Source of the DNA: Rhizobiales bacterium dw_265
GTDB taxonomy: Bacteria > Pseudomonadota > Alphaproteobacteria > Micropepsales > Micropepsaceae
Direction of reading: 5' to 3'
Length of the DNA: 64,000 nucleotides
NCBI GenBank assembly: GCA_018449595.1
Contig: JAAVUU010000001.1
Coordinates: 186,001 to 250,000, forward strand
A program made the translations under genes and the position numbers. Shown piece after piece: positions 9,091-18,200 of the stretch. The notes below the pieces were generated by a model, which saw nothing but the letters and a program-made list of their open reading frames with translations, ran no database searches and was not told the origin of the DNA. Within the stretch, counting starts at the first letter, position 1. Each line of letters starts with the position of its first letter.

Positions 9091-9116
9091 GCTGGCATAG
9101 GGTAAGCTGGCATAGG
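9088..9116 (+). repeat. Tandem duplication of a 14-base unit across the stop codon
   Basis: TAAGCTGGCATAGG occurs at 9088-9101 and again at 9103-9116, period 15. The first copy begins with the TAA stop of the Sel1 gene. It looks like a recent slippage duplication and leaves the coding sequence intact. Confidence 0.8.
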
Positions 9117-9176
9117 ACTTGGCGCGCCCTATATTGAGGCCGGGAGCGAATCCGCCCCGAAAGGAACCTGCCCGAC

Positions 9177-10154
9177 GTGAAAGACCCCTACGACATTCTC
9201 GGCGTGCCCAGGACGGCCAGCGAGGCCGAGATCAAGAAAGCATTTCGCGCGCTGGCCAAGAAGCACCATCCCGACAAGCATGCCGGCGACAAGGAGGCGC
9301 AGAAGACCTTCCAGGAAATCTCCGGCGCCTATGACATACTGGGCGACAAGGACAAGCGCGCCCAGTTTGACGCCGGGGCCATCGGCGCCGACGGCAATCC
9401 CAGAGGTTTTGGCGCCTCCGGCGCCGGGGGCTTCGATCCGCGCGCCGGCGGCGGCGGTTTCCGCCAGGGCAATCCATTCGGCAACGGCGGCGGCTTTGGC
9501 GCGGGCGGCTTCGATCCGCGCGCCGGCGGCTTCAAGTTCAGCTTCGATGACCATCCGGGCGCGGAAAGCGCGGGCTTCGAGGATATCTTTGAAAACCTGA
9601 TGGGGGCGCGGCGGGGCGGCGCCCGCGCTTCGCGGGCACAAAAAGGCGAGGACTTCACCGCCGCCGTCACCGTCAGCTTCGAGGAGGCCGTCAATGGCGG
9701 CACCCGCCGCGTGGTGCTGCAGAATGGCGAACAGATCGACGTCAAGATTCCGGCCGGGGTGAAGGACGGCCAGACCATCCGCGTCAAAGGCCGCGGCGGC
9801 GCGGGCCGCGGCGGCGGCCCCAATGGCGACATCCTGCTGACGGTGTCGGTGGCGGCGCATCCCTGGATGACGCGCGACGGCAATGACATCCGCATGGACC
9901 TGCCGGTGACGCTGAAGGAAGCCGTGCTGGGCGGCAAGGTGCCGGTGCCGACCCTGACCGGCACGGTGTCGCTGACGGTGCCCCCCAATGCCAATACCGG
10001 CACGGTGCTGCGGCTGAAGGGCAAGGGCGTGGGCGGGACCGGCGATCTTTATGTCCGGTTGGTCGTCTCCCTGCCCGACAGGCCGGACGAGGCCCTGAAG
10101 ACGTTCCTGGAGGGCTGGGAGGGGAACTATGACCCCCGCGCCCGGATGCGCTAA
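9177..10154 (+). CDS. DnaJ/CbpA-type J-domain co-chaperone
   Basis: A 325-residue class-B J protein with a GTG start. The J domain spans residues 1-70 with HPD at 31-33, the motif that stimulates DnaK ATPase. A glycine/phenylalanine-rich linker follows (about 75-130), containing a repeated GGFDPRAGG unit. The two C-terminal beta-sandwich substrate domains come next (GGTRRVVLQNG, then VPTLTGTVSLTVPP). The zinc-finger CxxCxGxG repeats of true DnaJ are absent, which places it with CbpA-like proteins. It acts in cytoplasmic protein folding. Confidence 0.9.
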   Translation: MKDPYDILGVPRTASEAEIKKAFRALAKKHHPDKHAGDKEAQKTFQEISGAYDILGDKDKRAQFDAGAIGADGNPRGFGASGAGGFDPRAGGGGFRQGNPFGNGGGFGAGGFDPRAGGFKFSFDDHPGAESAGFEDIFENLMGARRGGARASRAQKGEDFTAAVTVSFEEAVNGGTRRVVLQNGEQIDVKIPAGVKDGQTIRVKGRGGAGRGGGPNGDILLTVSVAAHPWMTRDGNDIRMDLPVTLKEAVLGGKVPVPTLTGTVSLTVPPNANTGTVLRLKGKGVGGTGDLYVRLVVSLPDRPDEALKTFLEGWEGNYDPRARMR

Positions 10155-10270
10155 ATACCTGCAAATGTTATATATTTCTGCCCCAAGATTTCCGCCTTGG
10201 AAACTGGCTTATTCGGGGTAAATGAATAAAGTTCGCGCACGCACACTCCAAGCCACCCGGGGATTTCGGC
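10155..10270 (+). promoter_or_regulatory. AT-richer leader/promoter region of fabI
   Basis: These 116 bases are markedly richer in A/T than the flanking genes (GTTATATATTTCTG, GGTAAATGAATAAAG) and include a small inverted repeat CCAAG...CTTGG. No terminator is obvious for the upstream J-protein gene. A promoter for the fabI-phosphatase-aroC run is likely here, but no exact -35/-10 pair is claimed. Confidence 0.4.
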
Positions 10271-11098
10271 ATGTCATTTGAAGGGCTCATGAAGGGCAAA
10301 CGCGGCCTGGTCATGGGCGTCGCCAACCAGCATTCCATCGCCTGGGGCATCGCCCAGGCGCTGCACGAGGCCGGGGCGGAACTGGCCTTTTCCTATCAGG
10401 GCGAGCTGTTCAAGAAGCGCGTGACGCCGCTGGTCGCGCCGCTGGAGCCCGCCGCCCTGATCGACTGCGATGTCAGCAACCAGGGCTCGATTGACGCCGC
10501 CTTCGCCGAACTGGCCAAGGTGTGGGACAGCCTGGACTTCGTGGTGCATGCCATCGCCTTCAGCGACAAGGAGCAGCTGAAGGGCCGCTATGTCGACACC
10601 ACGGCGGAGAATTTCCGCATGACCCTGGACATCAGCTGCTTCTCCTTTACCGCCGTGGCCCAGCGCGCCGAGAAGATGATGCCGAACGGCGGCAGCCTGG
10701 TGACCCTGACCTATCTGGGCGCCGAGCGGAACATGCCGCACTACAATGTGATGGGCGTGGCCAAGGCGGCGCTGGAGGCCAGTGTGCGCTACATGGCCGA
10801 AGACCTGGGCAAGAAGAATATCCGGGTGAATTCGATCTCGGCCGGGCCGATCAAGACCCTGGCTTTCGCCGGCATCGCCGACAGCCGCTACATCCTGAAG
10901 TGGAACGAGTACAACTCGCCGCTGCGCCGTACCGTGACCACCGCCGAGGTCGGCAATTCGGCGCTGTTCCTGCTGTCGGACCTGGGCAGCGCGGTGACGG
11001 GCGAAAACCTGCATGTGGACGCGGGTTATCATGTCGTGGGCATGAAGGCGGAAGACGCGCCGGATATCTCGGTGGCGCAGAAATCGGATGCCTCTTGA
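10271..11098 (+). CDS. fabI: Enoyl-[acyl-carrier-protein] reductase (NADH)
   Basis: A 275-residue FabI, which reduces the trans-2 double bond in each round of fatty-acid elongation. It shows the FabI-type glycine motif (GVANQHSIAWG) and the catalytic Tyr-x6-Lys pair as Tyr158 and Lys165 (YNVMGVAK). The later IRVNSISAGPIKTLA stretch is the typical substrate-loop neighbourhood targeted by triclosan-class inhibitors in this family. It overlaps the following phosphatase gene by 11 bases. Confidence 0.96.
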   Translation: MSFEGLMKGKRGLVMGVANQHSIAWGIAQALHEAGAELAFSYQGELFKKRVTPLVAPLEPAALIDCDVSNQGSIDAAFAELAKVWDSLDFVVHAIAFSDKEQLKGRYVDTTAENFRMTLDISCFSFTAVAQRAEKMMPNGGSLVTLTYLGAERNMPHYNVMGVAKAALEASVRYMAEDLGKKNIRVNSISAGPIKTLAFAGIADSRYILKWNEYNSPLRRTVTTAEVGNSALFLLSDLGSAVTGENLHVDAGYHVVGMKAEDAPDISVAQKSDAS

Positions 11099-11729
11099 GC
11101 TTGCCGCCGGCCTGACGCTGTATTTCTCGCGCCATGGCGAGACGCAGGCCAATCTGGCCAAGCGTTTCTCCGGCAAGAAGAACACCCCGCTGACGCCGCG
11201 CGGCCGCGAACAGGCCCATGAGATCGGGCTGGTTCTGAAGCGCGAACTGGGCGCGGCCCCCGCCATCGCCATGGTGGCCAGCCCCCTGCAACGCGCCCGC
11301 ACCACCATGGAGATCGCGCGCGAGGCCGCCGGGCTGCCGCGCGAGGGTTTCACCACCGATCCGCGCATCCAGGAGATCGACCTGGGCCGCTGGGACCAGT
11401 TGACCGATGACGAGGCCCGCGCCCTCGATCCCGCCTATTACGACCGCCGCATGGCCGACAAATGGAGCGTACCGGCGCTGGGCGGAGAGAATTACGAACA
11501 GGTCGCCACGCGGCTGATCGGCTGGATCGCCGATCTGAAGACCGACAGTTTCGCGGTCAGCCATGGCGCCGCCACCCGCATCCTGCGCGGGCTGTTCCTG
11601 GGGCTGGATGCCGCCCATATGTCGGCGCTGGACGAGCCGCAGGGCGTGGTTTTCCGCGTCCAGGGCAGCGACGTAGTGCAGTTGCCGCCGGCAGGCCCTG
11701 GCCTGTCCAATCCGGTTCCGATGGGTTAA
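11088..11729 (+). CDS. Histidine phosphatase (phosphoglycerate-mutase-like) protein
   Basis: A 213-residue protein with the phospho-histidine motif RHGE at 15-18 and the second catalytic region VSHGAATRILRG. The branch resembles broad-specificity phosphatases of the PhoE/GpmB type, which dephosphorylate small metabolites. The exact substrate is unknown. The start lies inside the end of fabI and the stop is 9 bases before aroC, so it belongs to one transcription unit with them. Confidence 0.85.
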   Translation: MPLELAAGLTLYFSRHGETQANLAKRFSGKKNTPLTPRGREQAHEIGLVLKRELGAAPAIAMVASPLQRARTTMEIAREAAGLPREGFTTDPRIQEIDLGRWDQLTDDEARALDPAYYDRRMADKWSVPALGGENYEQVATRLIGWIADLKTDSFAVSHGAATRILRGLFLGLDAAHMSALDEPQGVVFRVQGSDVVQLPPAGPGLSNPVPMG

Positions 11730-11738
11730 ATCCAGCCC

Positions 11739-12854
11739 ATGTCGCACAACACTTTCGGCCACCTGTTCCGCGTCACCACCTTTGGCGAAAGCCATGGGCC
11801 GGCGATCGGTTGTGTGGTGGACGGCTGCCCGCCCGGCATCGCCCTGCGCGAGGCCGATATCCAGCCCTGGCTGGACAAGCGCCGCCCCGGCCAGAGCAAA
11901 TTCGTCACCCAGCGGCAGGAGCCGGATACGGTGAAGATTCTGTCCGGCGTGTTCCAGGACGAGCGCATGCCGGAGCAACTGACCACCGGCACGCCCATCG
12001 GCCTGCTGATCGAAAATGTCGACCAGCGGTCCAAGGACTATGGCGATATCCGCGACAAGTTCCGCCCTGGCCATGCCGACTATACCTATGACGCCAAATA
12101 TGGCGTGCGCGACTATCGCGGCGGCGGGCGGCAATCGGCGCGCGAAACCGCGATGCGGGTGGCGGCGGGCGCCATCGCGCGCAAGGTGCTGGACCAGATG
12201 TTCGGCAAGGTGACGATCCGCGGCGCGCTGGTGCAGATGGGGACGCAGAAGATCGATCGTTCGCGCTGGTCCTGGGACCAGGTGAACGAGAATCCCTTCT
12301 TCTGCCCGGATGCGGCGGCGGTTGGTCCGTGGACGGAATATCTCGAAGGCGTCCGCAAGGCGGGGTCGTCGGTCGGCGCCATCATCGAGGTCGTGGCCGA
12401 GGGTGTGCCCGCCGGCCTGGGCGCGCCGGTTTATGCGAAATTGGATAACGAATTGGCATCGGCCCTGATGAGCATCAATGCCGTCAAGGGCGTGGAAATC
12501 GGTGACGGTTTCGCCACTGCCGCCATGACCGGCGAACAGAATGCCGACGAGATGCGCCATGGCAACTTATCGCCTGAAGAGGGGGGCAAGCCGATCTTCC
12601 TGGCCAATCATGCCGGCGGGATATTGGGCGGCATCTCGACCGGCCAGCCCATCGTGGCGCGCTTCGCGGTCAAGCCGACCTCGTCCATCCTGGCGCCGCG
12701 CCGCACCATCGCCAGGGACGGCAGCGAAACCGAGATCGTCACCAAGGGCCGTCACGATCCCTGCGTCGGCATCCGCGCCGTGCCGGTGGGCGAAGCGATG
12801 ATGGCCTGCGTCCTGGCCGACCAGGCGCTACGCCATCGGGCACAGGTCGGCTAG
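11739..12854 (+). CDS. aroC: Chorismate synthase
   Basis: A 371-residue enzyme converting 5-enolpyruvylshikimate 3-phosphate to chorismate, the branch point to aromatic amino acids, using reduced FMN. Signature regions are [10 protein letters not shown] near the N-terminus, [24 protein letters not shown], and the C-terminal [17 protein letters not shown]. The length is normal for the family. It is the last gene of the fabI run and converges on a small low-GC gene only 7 bases away. Confidence 0.97.
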   Translation: MSHNTFGHLFRVTTFGESHGPAIGCVVDGCPPGIALREADIQPWLDKRRPGQSKFVTQRQEPDTVKILSGVFQDERMPEQLTTGTPIGLLIENVDQRSKDYGDIRDKFRPGHADYTYDAKYGVRDYRGGGRQSARETAMRVAAGAIARKVLDQMFGKVTIRGALVQMGTQKIDRSRWSWDQVNENPFFCPDAAAVGPWTEYLEGVRKAGSSVGAIIEVVAEGVPAGLGAPVYAKLDNELASALMSINAVKGVEIGDGFATAAMTGEQNADEMRHGNLSPEEGGKPIFLANHAGGILGGISTGQPIVARFAVKPTSSILAPRRTIARDGSETEIVTKGRHDPCVGIRAVPVGEAMMACVLADQALRHRAQVG

Positions 12855-12861
12855 AAGCTTG

Positions 12862-13185
12862 CTAGTTCGTCTTTGAAACGACTTCTTTCACCATATAGGC
12901 TAGTTCCAAGATGTCGCCAGCCAAATTCTCGGCATCTTCGTCAGACATTCGATTAAGGGTATTTTTGACCGCTCCTTCCGCTGGATCGCCGTCTTTGATG
13001 ACAGTCAACCGACTGTAAATTTCCTGCCAGCGTGTCAGCATTTCCGGGTCTTTGAAATCTCGGTCCTGCAAGGGATGAAATGACATGAAAGCGCCGAATA
13101 GACGATCCTGAACCGACCCGCCACCAACTAGGGAATGAAGCGCGTTATGAAGCTTCTCGTTCGCATAGCTTAATTCGTGAAACAT
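12862..13185 (-). CDS. Hypothetical protein with atypically low G+C
   Basis: A 107-residue, predicted soluble helical protein starting MFHELSYANEKLHNAL, with a good Shine-Dalgarno (AGGAGA) ahead of the ATG. It contains an acidic/charged middle (DRDFKDPEMLTRW) and an amphipathic C-terminal helix (DEDAENLAGDILELAYMV). By eye its base composition is near one half G+C, clearly below both neighbours. No family was recognised. The composition and isolated position suggest horizontal acquisition. Confidence 0.65.
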   Translation of the reverse strand: MFHELSYANEKLHNALHSLVGGGSVQDRLFGAFMSFHPLQDRDFKDPEMLTRWQEIYSRLTVIKDGDPAEGAVKNTLNRMSDEDAENLAGDILELAYMVKEVVSKTN

Positions 13186-13262
13186 CCTGATCTCTCCTAT
13201 CGAAGGTCAGTGAGGTAGGCACCGGCTCCGGGGATTTAAAGAGACTATCGGCCGACAAAATA

Positions 13263-13982
13263 TCACCTCCACTTGAAGTTCGCACCCACCTTCGGCCCGA
13301 TGCTCAACTGCGGTTCGGACGGCGGGGTGGCGTGCATCTGCTGTTCGCGGAAGGCGACGCATTGGCGCGTCAGGTCGGCCTCTTTGGGAAAGCCGTCGGC
13401 CATCGGCAGGGCGCGCAGGAAACAGTCGTCGAAGAAGGTGTAATAGTCGCTCTCGCCGCAGCCGAAGCTGGTGCGGTCGGGCCGCGCCGCCGTCAGCACC
13501 AGGCGGTTCTCGCCTTCCAGCGTCCGCACGAACTGGCCGGAAAAACACGACGACATCACGATCACGCTGGGCTTCGACCCGCAGGCGTTCTGCACCACCG
13601 CGCCCAGCTTGTCAGGGTCCAGCACGCCCTGGTCGATCACGATGCCGTCGCCGGTGCCATGGGAGGTGAAATAGATCAGGCAGCCGTCGGGGGCGCGGCT
13701 GCTCAAATCCCACAGGGTGTTGGCGATAGCGCCGGTTTCGGAATGCTGCGCCGCCGGATCGGGGGTCACCGAGAATTGCGCGATATTGGCGGGCGAGAAG
13801 CCGATGGCGGTGAAGGCCTTGACCAGGTCGTGGCGGGCATTGTCGAACACCGCCGAGGGCGCCCCGGAATGGGCGTGGTTGTCGCCCGACACCACCAGCA
13901 CCGCCCAGCCGGCGAACTGGTTGGCGAAAGCAGGCGCGGCCAGCGCCAGCGTGAAGACAACAATGGCAAAAACCCGTTTCAT
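13263..13982 (-). CDS. Secreted C13-family (caspase/legumain-like) cysteine peptidase
   Basis: A 239-residue protein with signal peptide MKRVFAIVVFTLALAAPAFA. It has the clan-CD dyad: His108 in IYFTSHGTGDG and Cys146 in VIVMSSCFSGQ, each at the end of a hydrophobic strand as in caspases, legumain and bacterial C13 peptidases. The start at 13982 is favoured over a frame extending to 14006 because a G-rich Shine-Dalgarno precedes it and it begins the signal peptide. Cleavage specificity (Asn/Asp or basic) is not predictable. It follows the RNA methyltransferase gene on the same strand. Confidence 0.82.
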   Translation of the reverse strand: MKRVFAIVVFTLALAAPAFANQFAGWAVLVVSGDNHAHSGAPSAVFDNARHDLVKAFTAIGFSPANIAQFSVTPDPAAQHSETGAIANTLWDLSSRAPDGCLIYFTSHGTGDGIVIDQGVLDPDKLGAVVQNACGSKPSVIVMSSCFSGQFVRTLEGENRLVLTAARPDRTSFGCGESDYYTFFDDCFLRALPMADGFPKEADLTRQCVAFREQQMHATPPSEPQLSIGPKVGANFKWR

Positions 13983-14044
13983 GTCCCCCTGCCCTTCGCG
14001 GCGCATGCGCCGCTACGGGCGTTCGGCGGACTTGGCCGTCCGCC
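13983..14044. repeat. Short hairpin-rich spacer
   Basis: This spacer holds two palindromic stretches: GCGGCGCATGCGCCGC, and GGCGGAC-6 nt-GTCCGCC next to the methyltransferase stop. There is no T run, so it is not a classic terminator. It resembles the other G/C palindromic spacers in this window. Confidence 0.4.
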
Positions 14045-15133
14045 TCACCCCCGTTTGAACCCCGCAACCAGCTCAATATGCGACGACCAGAGGAATTGGT
14101 CTATCGGGGTGACGGGTCCGATTGCGTAGCCGCCCTGCGTCAGGATGGCGGCGTCGCGGGCGAAGCTGGCGGCATCGCAGGAGACATAGGCGATGGTTGG
14201 CACCCGGGACTTCGCCAGCGCCCGGACCTGGGCCTGCGCCCCGGCGCGCGGCGGGTCCAGCACCACGGCATCATGGCGGTTCAGTTCCAGGGGCGTCAGC
14301 GGCAGCTTGAACAGGTCCCGGCCCTCGGTGGTGACGGGTTTCAGGCCGGACCCCGCCTTGGCCGCCGCCGCCAGCGCCGCCAGGGCGAGCGCGTCCTGTT
14401 CCACGGCATGGACCTTGGTCTTGCGGGCCAGCGCCAGGGCAAAGGTGCCGCAGCCGGCAAACAGGTCGGCCACCGATTTGGCCTTGCCCACGGTCTTCAG
14501 CACCCGCTCCTGCAGCGCCGTCTCGCCTTCCCTGGTGGACTGCAGGAAGGCCAGCGGCGGCAGCGCGACCGGCACCCCGGCGGGAGCGTTGCCGTCAGGC
14601 AGAGCGACCAAAGAAAAAGTGACGGTGGGAATGGCGGTCTCGAACACCCGGTCCCGCCCCAGCATCAGCCGGGCAATGCCCAGGCCCTTGAGGCGGGTGG
14701 AGAGTTCGGCTGTCAGCGCCGGCGTCAGGTTGCGCGGCCAGCGGAAGGCGCAGTCAAAACCGCTATCGGTCTGGGTCACATGCAGTTCGGCGGTTTCGCC
14801 CACTCCGAAAACGGGTTCGAGTCGGGCGCGCAGATGACCGACCAGGGCGAACAGGCCCGGGGTCAGCACCTCGCACTGGTGCATGTCGATGATGGTGTGG
14901 CTGCGCGCGGCGTGAAAGCCGATGTGCAGGCCCTCGGGCAGGCTCTTGATCTTGAAGACGGCGCGGCGGCGGGTCTTCGGCGGCACGATGATCGGCGCCA
15001 GGACTTCGGCATTGACGCCCGCGTTCATCAGCGCGTTTTGAACGGCGGCGCGTTTGGCGGCGGCATAATCGGCCGGCGGCATGTCCTGCAGCGAACAGCC
15101 GCCACATGATCCGAAATGTTGGCAGAGGGTCAT
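14045..15133 (-). CDS. TrmA/RlmD-family RNA (uracil-5-)-methyltransferase, class I SAM dependent
   Basis: A 362-residue enzyme of the family that methylates uridine C5 in 23S rRNA or tRNA. The iron-sulfur ligand pattern is C4-x5-C10-x2-C13 with the fourth cysteine at 87 (MHQCEV), as in RlmD. The SAM-binding loop is ADLFAGCGTFAL. VLDPPRAG and the catalytic cysteine region AYVSCDAASFARD follow. The N-terminal TRAM domain seen in E. coli RlmD is not evident, so a RlmC/RlmD-like role is inferred rather than assigned. It lies downstream of dxs, separated by a palindromic repeat. Confidence 0.86.
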   Translation of the reverse strand: MTLCQHFGSCGGCSLQDMPPADYAAAKRAAVQNALMNAGVNAEVLAPIIVPPKTRRRAVFKIKSLPEGLHIGFHAARSHTIIDMHQCEVLTPGLFALVGHLRARLEPVFGVGETAELHVTQTDSGFDCAFRWPRNLTPALTAELSTRLKGLGIARLMLGRDRVFETAIPTVTFSLVALPDGNAPAGVPVALPPLAFLQSTREGETALQERVLKTVGKAKSVADLFAGCGTFALALARKTKVHAVEQDALALAALAAAAKAGSGLKPVTTEGRDLFKLPLTPLELNRHDAVVLDPPRAGAQAQVRALAKSRVPTIAYVSCDAASFARDAAILTQGGYAIGPVTPIDQFLWSSHIELVAGFKRG

Positions 15134-15300
15134 CTTCCTCCCCCGTTCACGGGGGAGGTGCTGAGCGTAGCGAAGCGGAGGGGGGAGTAAGCTGGATGAG
15201 CGGGGATTGAACTACGATCACCGCGCATCTTCCCCCCTCCACCGCTTCGCGGTCCCGTCCGCACGCTGCCGCTACGGACCCCGTGAACGGGGGAGGAAAG
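15134..15300. repeat. Inverted pair of G/C-run repeats (REP/BIME-like)
   Basis: The left arm begins TTCCTCCCCCGTTCACGGGG and continues to GCGAAGCGGAGGGGGGA. The right arm carries the same blocks in inverse orientation (TCCCCCCTCCACCGCTTCGC, ending CCGTGAACGGGGGAGGAAAG). Each arm can fold on itself (CCCCCG-TTCA-CGGGGG), and the two arms can pair across the ~50-base centre. It fills the whole gap between dxs and the methyltransferase gene and encodes nothing. Confidence 0.7.
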
Positions 15301-15302
15301 GC

Positions 15303-17237
15303 TCAGGCCAACTTCCCTGCCAGATGCACCGCCTCGCCGCCGCGTCCCAGCGCGGTCAGCGCCGTGCGCAGGATGCCGTCGGCGTCAAGGCCGGCCTGGG
15401 CATACATCTTCTCGGGCGTGTCGTGATCCTGGAACACGTCCGGCAGGGTCATCGGGCGCACTTTCAGGCCGCGATCCAGCAACCCGTCCCAGGCCAGGAA
15501 ATGCATCACATGCGCGCCGAAGCCGCCGGAGGCGCCTTCCTCGATGGTAATCAGCACTTCGTGTTCCTTGGCCAGGCGGCGGATCAGGTCGGTGTCCAGC
15601 GGCTTGGCGAAACGCGCATCGGCGATGGTCGGCGTGAGGCCGTAACCGGCCATGCGTTCGGCGGCCAGCAGCACCTGGGTCATGCGGGTGCCGAAGTTCA
15701 GGATAGCGATGCCGGAGCCTTCCTTGACGATACGCCCCTTGCCGATTTCCAGCGCGATGCCCTCGGCGGGACGGGCGACGCCGGTGCCTTCGCCGCGCGG
15801 ATAGCGGATGGCGCTGGGCCGGTCGTCGATCGCGGTGGCGGTCGCCACCATATGCACCAGTTCCGCTTCATCGGAAGGCGCCATGATGACGAAGTTCGGC
15901 AGGGCGGCGAGATAGGCGATATCGAACGAGCCTGCATGGGTGGCGCCGTCCTGGCCGACCAGGCCGGCGCGGTCCATGGCGAAGCGCACCGGCAGCGACT
16001 GGATCGCCACGTCATGCACCACCTGGTCATAGGCGCGCTGCAGGAAGGTGGAATAGATGGCGCAGAAGGGCTTCATGCCCTCGCTCGCCATGCCCGCGGC
16101 GAAGGTCACGCCATGCTGTTCGGCGATGCCGACATCGAAGGTGCGTTCCGGGAAGACTTTCTCGAACAGGTCGACGCCGGTACCCGATGGCATGGCGGCG
16201 GTGATGGCGACAATTCTCGAATCTTTTCTTGCTTCGGCGATCAGCGCCTCGCCGAACACCTTCTGATAGGCCGGCGACTTGGGCGTGGACTTGGACTGTT
16301 CGCCGGTCAGCACGGTGAACTTGCTGACGGCATGATACTTGTCGGGCGCGGCCTCGGCCGGGGCATAGCCATGGCCCTTCTTGGTCACGACATGCACCAG
16401 CACCGGGCGGTTCATGGTGTCGCGCACATTCTCCAGCACCGGCACCAGATGGTCGAGGTTATGGCCGTCAATCGGGCCGACATAATAGAAGCCCAACTCT
16501 TCGAACAGCGTGCCGCCCATCGCCATGCCGCGGGCATATTCCTCGGCGCGGCCCGCCATCTTGAACAGCCCGCGCGGCAGCATCTTGCGCGCCAGGCGTT
16601 TGCCGAAATTGCGCAGGCCGGTATAGGAATGCGACGATACCAGCCGCGCCAGATAGGCGCTCATCGCCCCCACCGGCGGGGCTATGGACATGTCGTTGTC
16701 GTTGAGGATGACGATCAGCCGGTTCTTGTTGGCGCCGGCATTGTTCATCGCCTCATAGGCCATGCCCGCGCTCATCGAGCCGTCGCCGATCACGGCGATG
16801 ACGCTGTTGTCGCCGCCCTTGAGGTCGCGCGCCACCGCCATGCCGACGCCGGCCGAGATCGAGGTCGAGGAATGGGCGGCGCCGAACGGGTCGTATTCGC
16901 TTTCGCTGCGCCTGGTGAAGCCGGAAAGGCCCCCGCCCTGGCGCAGGGTGCGCATGCGCGAGCGGCGTCCGGTGAGGATCTTGTGGGGATAGGCCTGGTG
17001 GCCGACATCCCAGATGATGCGGTCGGCGGGGGTGTTGAAAACGTAATGCAGCGCCGTGGTCAGTTCGACCACGCCCAGGCCGGCGCCGAAATGGCCGCCG
17101 GTGACGGAAACAATGTCGATCAGGTCGGTGCGCAGCTCGTCGGCGAACTGGCGCAGCTGCGACTTGTCCAGCTTGCGCAGGTCTTCCGGCAGGTCCACCC
17201 GGTCCAGCAGCGGCGTCTTGGTGTTGGGGATGCTCAT
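15303..17237 (-). CDS. dxs: 1-deoxy-D-xylulose-5-phosphate synthase
   Basis: A 644-residue thiamine-diphosphate enzyme that condenses pyruvate with glyceraldehyde 3-phosphate in the first step of the MEP isoprenoid pathway. The signatures are all present: [32 protein letters not shown], the ThDP motif [13 protein letters not shown]...N, and [18 protein letters not shown] in the transketolase-like C-terminal half. The length is normal. It lies 28 bases downstream of xseB, the usual alphaproteobacterial pairing. Confidence 0.97.
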   Translation of the reverse strand: MSIPNTKTPLLDRVDLPEDLRKLDKSQLRQFADELRTDLIDIVSVTGGHFGAGLGVVELTTALHYVFNTPADRIIWDVGHQAYPHKILTGRRSRMRTLRQGGGLSGFTRRSESEYDPFGAAHSSTSISAGVGMAVARDLKGGDNSVIAVIGDGSMSAGMAYEAMNNAGANKNRLIVILNDNDMSIAPPVGAMSAYLARLVSSHSYTGLRNFGKRLARKMLPRGLFKMAGRAEEYARGMAMGGTLFEELGFYYVGPIDGHNLDHLVPVLENVRDTMNRPVLVHVVTKKGHGYAPAEAAPDKYHAVSKFTVLTGEQSKSTPKSPAYQKVFGEALIAEARKDSRIVAITAAMPSGTGVDLFEKVFPERTFDVGIAEQHGVTFAAGMASEGMKPFCAIYSTFLQRAYDQVVHDVAIQSLPVRFAMDRAGLVGQDGATHAGSFDIAYLAALPNFVIMAPSDEAELVHMVATATAIDDRPSAIRYPRGEGTGVARPAEGIALEIGKGRIVKEGSGIAILNFGTRMTQVLLAAERMAGYGLTPTIADARFAKPLDTDLIRRLAKEHEVLITIEEGASGGFGAHVMHFLAWDGLLDRGLKVRPMTLPDVFQDHDTPEKMYAQAGLDADGILRTALTALGRGGEAVHLAGKLA

Positions 17238-17265
17238 GCGCGTTCGTTCTCTTTATTGGCGCGGC

Positions 17266-17535
17266 TCATGCGCGCTCCAAACTCTCTAGCACCGGGCCTT
17301 CGGCTCCCAGCACGATTTTTTCCAGGCGTCCCTCTGCCGATTTGAGCTTCTTTTCGCAATGGCTCTTCAGCAACTGACCGCGCTCATACAGCGCGATGGA
17401 GTCTTCCAGATCCACTTCGCCCTGCTCCAGCCGTGCGACAATGGTCTCAAGCTCCTTGAGCGCGCCTTCGAAGGAAAGCGACTCAAGGGCGGCTTCGGTT
17501 GCGGTGGCGGGAATGGCAGGCTCTCCAGGTGGCAT
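17266..17535 (-). CDS. xseB: Exodeoxyribonuclease VII small subunit
   Basis: An 89-residue coiled-coil protein with the XseB core: [20 protein letters not shown], then [15 protein letters not shown] and the C-terminal [15 protein letters not shown]. XseB binds XseA to form the single-strand-specific nuclease. The MPPGEPAIP start is preferred over a longer frame to 17583 because only the shorter form gives family-like length. It leads the xseB-dxs unit. Confidence 0.93.
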   Translation of the reverse strand: MPPGEPAIPATATEAALESLSFEGALKELETIVARLEQGEVDLEDSIALYERGQLLKSHCEKKLKSAEGRLEKIVLGAEGPVLESLERA

Positions 17536-18200
17536 TCTGACAGCTTCGGATATAGCCGAAACTGCAATGCACCATAGTCGCAATTATGGCGCGCCTAAGC
17601 CAGCTTCGTGCCCCCGCGCTTCAGAAATTATAATTCAATGTTACAGGGCAACAAGCAGCATCCTTGCGAAAGCCGGGCCTGGCTGTTGCCAGACTGTCAC
17701 GGTGGCTTCCGATAAACAGGCCGGGGCGTCACATCACAACGCGCCCATCGCAACAAAAGTGCCTTACCCGGCGCGCGATTCTCGTGCCCCGGCAAAGCGA
17801 TCCGCATGCGGATGTTGGCTGCCTCAAAAGTGTCGCGCTCATTATTGCGGCAGGGGCCGGGAGCGATGTACTTCTTTTGTCCGCCGATTTATTAAGCAAA
17901 TGTCATGATTGGCTAAAATTTCACCGAAAACGGCCTTCAGCCGTTGAAATATAATTTCTTGCCGAACAATGGGGCAGAATTTAATTTCAATAGGCCATGC
18001 AGAAACAACATATCAGACCGGCAAGTCATGAATCTGACGTAGCAGGGCCACACTTTCGTCTGAAATCCGATCCGGCCAGCCTTTGATGTTTGCTGCATTG
18101 CACGCCAGCCCTAGTTTATGGGCAACCGGGCTGGCTTCCGGGGGAACTGGCGCCAGCCCCTAACCGATCGGTCACAGACCGTCCTCCTAGGGGAATCATT
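17536..18200 (+). promoter_or_regulatory. Long gene-free leader upstream of a TonB receptor
   Basis: About 660 bases with no convincing gene, noticeably richer in A/T than the flanks (TTATAATTCAATG, TTGAAATATAATTTC, AGAATTTAATTTC). Short frames here have no family resemblance. Near the receptor start there is an 8-bp stem GGGCTGGC...GCCAGCCC at 18128-18159 and a perfect 10-bp palindrome ACCGATCGGT at 18163-18172, an operator-like site. The region should carry the promoters for xseB and for the receptor; a small RNA or 5'-UTR element is possible but unproven. Confidence 0.45.

Noticed and set aside
9088..9116. Start of a CRISPR-like or satellite array
   Set aside because: Only two copies with a one-base spacer; no further repeats or cas genes.
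13983..14044. Rho-independent terminator for the methyltransferase gene
   Set aside because: The hairpins lack a following T run on the minus strand, so only a structured spacer is claimed.
15207..17345. 712-codon plus-strand frame opposite dxs
   Set aside because: dxs is fully supported on the minus strand, and the plus-strand translation lacks any family pattern.
17664..17954. 96-codon frame in the long leader
   Set aside because: No ribosome site, no family resemblance, and composition unlike a coding region; treated as non-coding.
17995..18200. Cobalamin riboswitch upstream of a TonB receptor
   Set aside because: The conserved B12 box and GCCACTG-type core were looked for and not found; only a simple stem and a palindrome are present.
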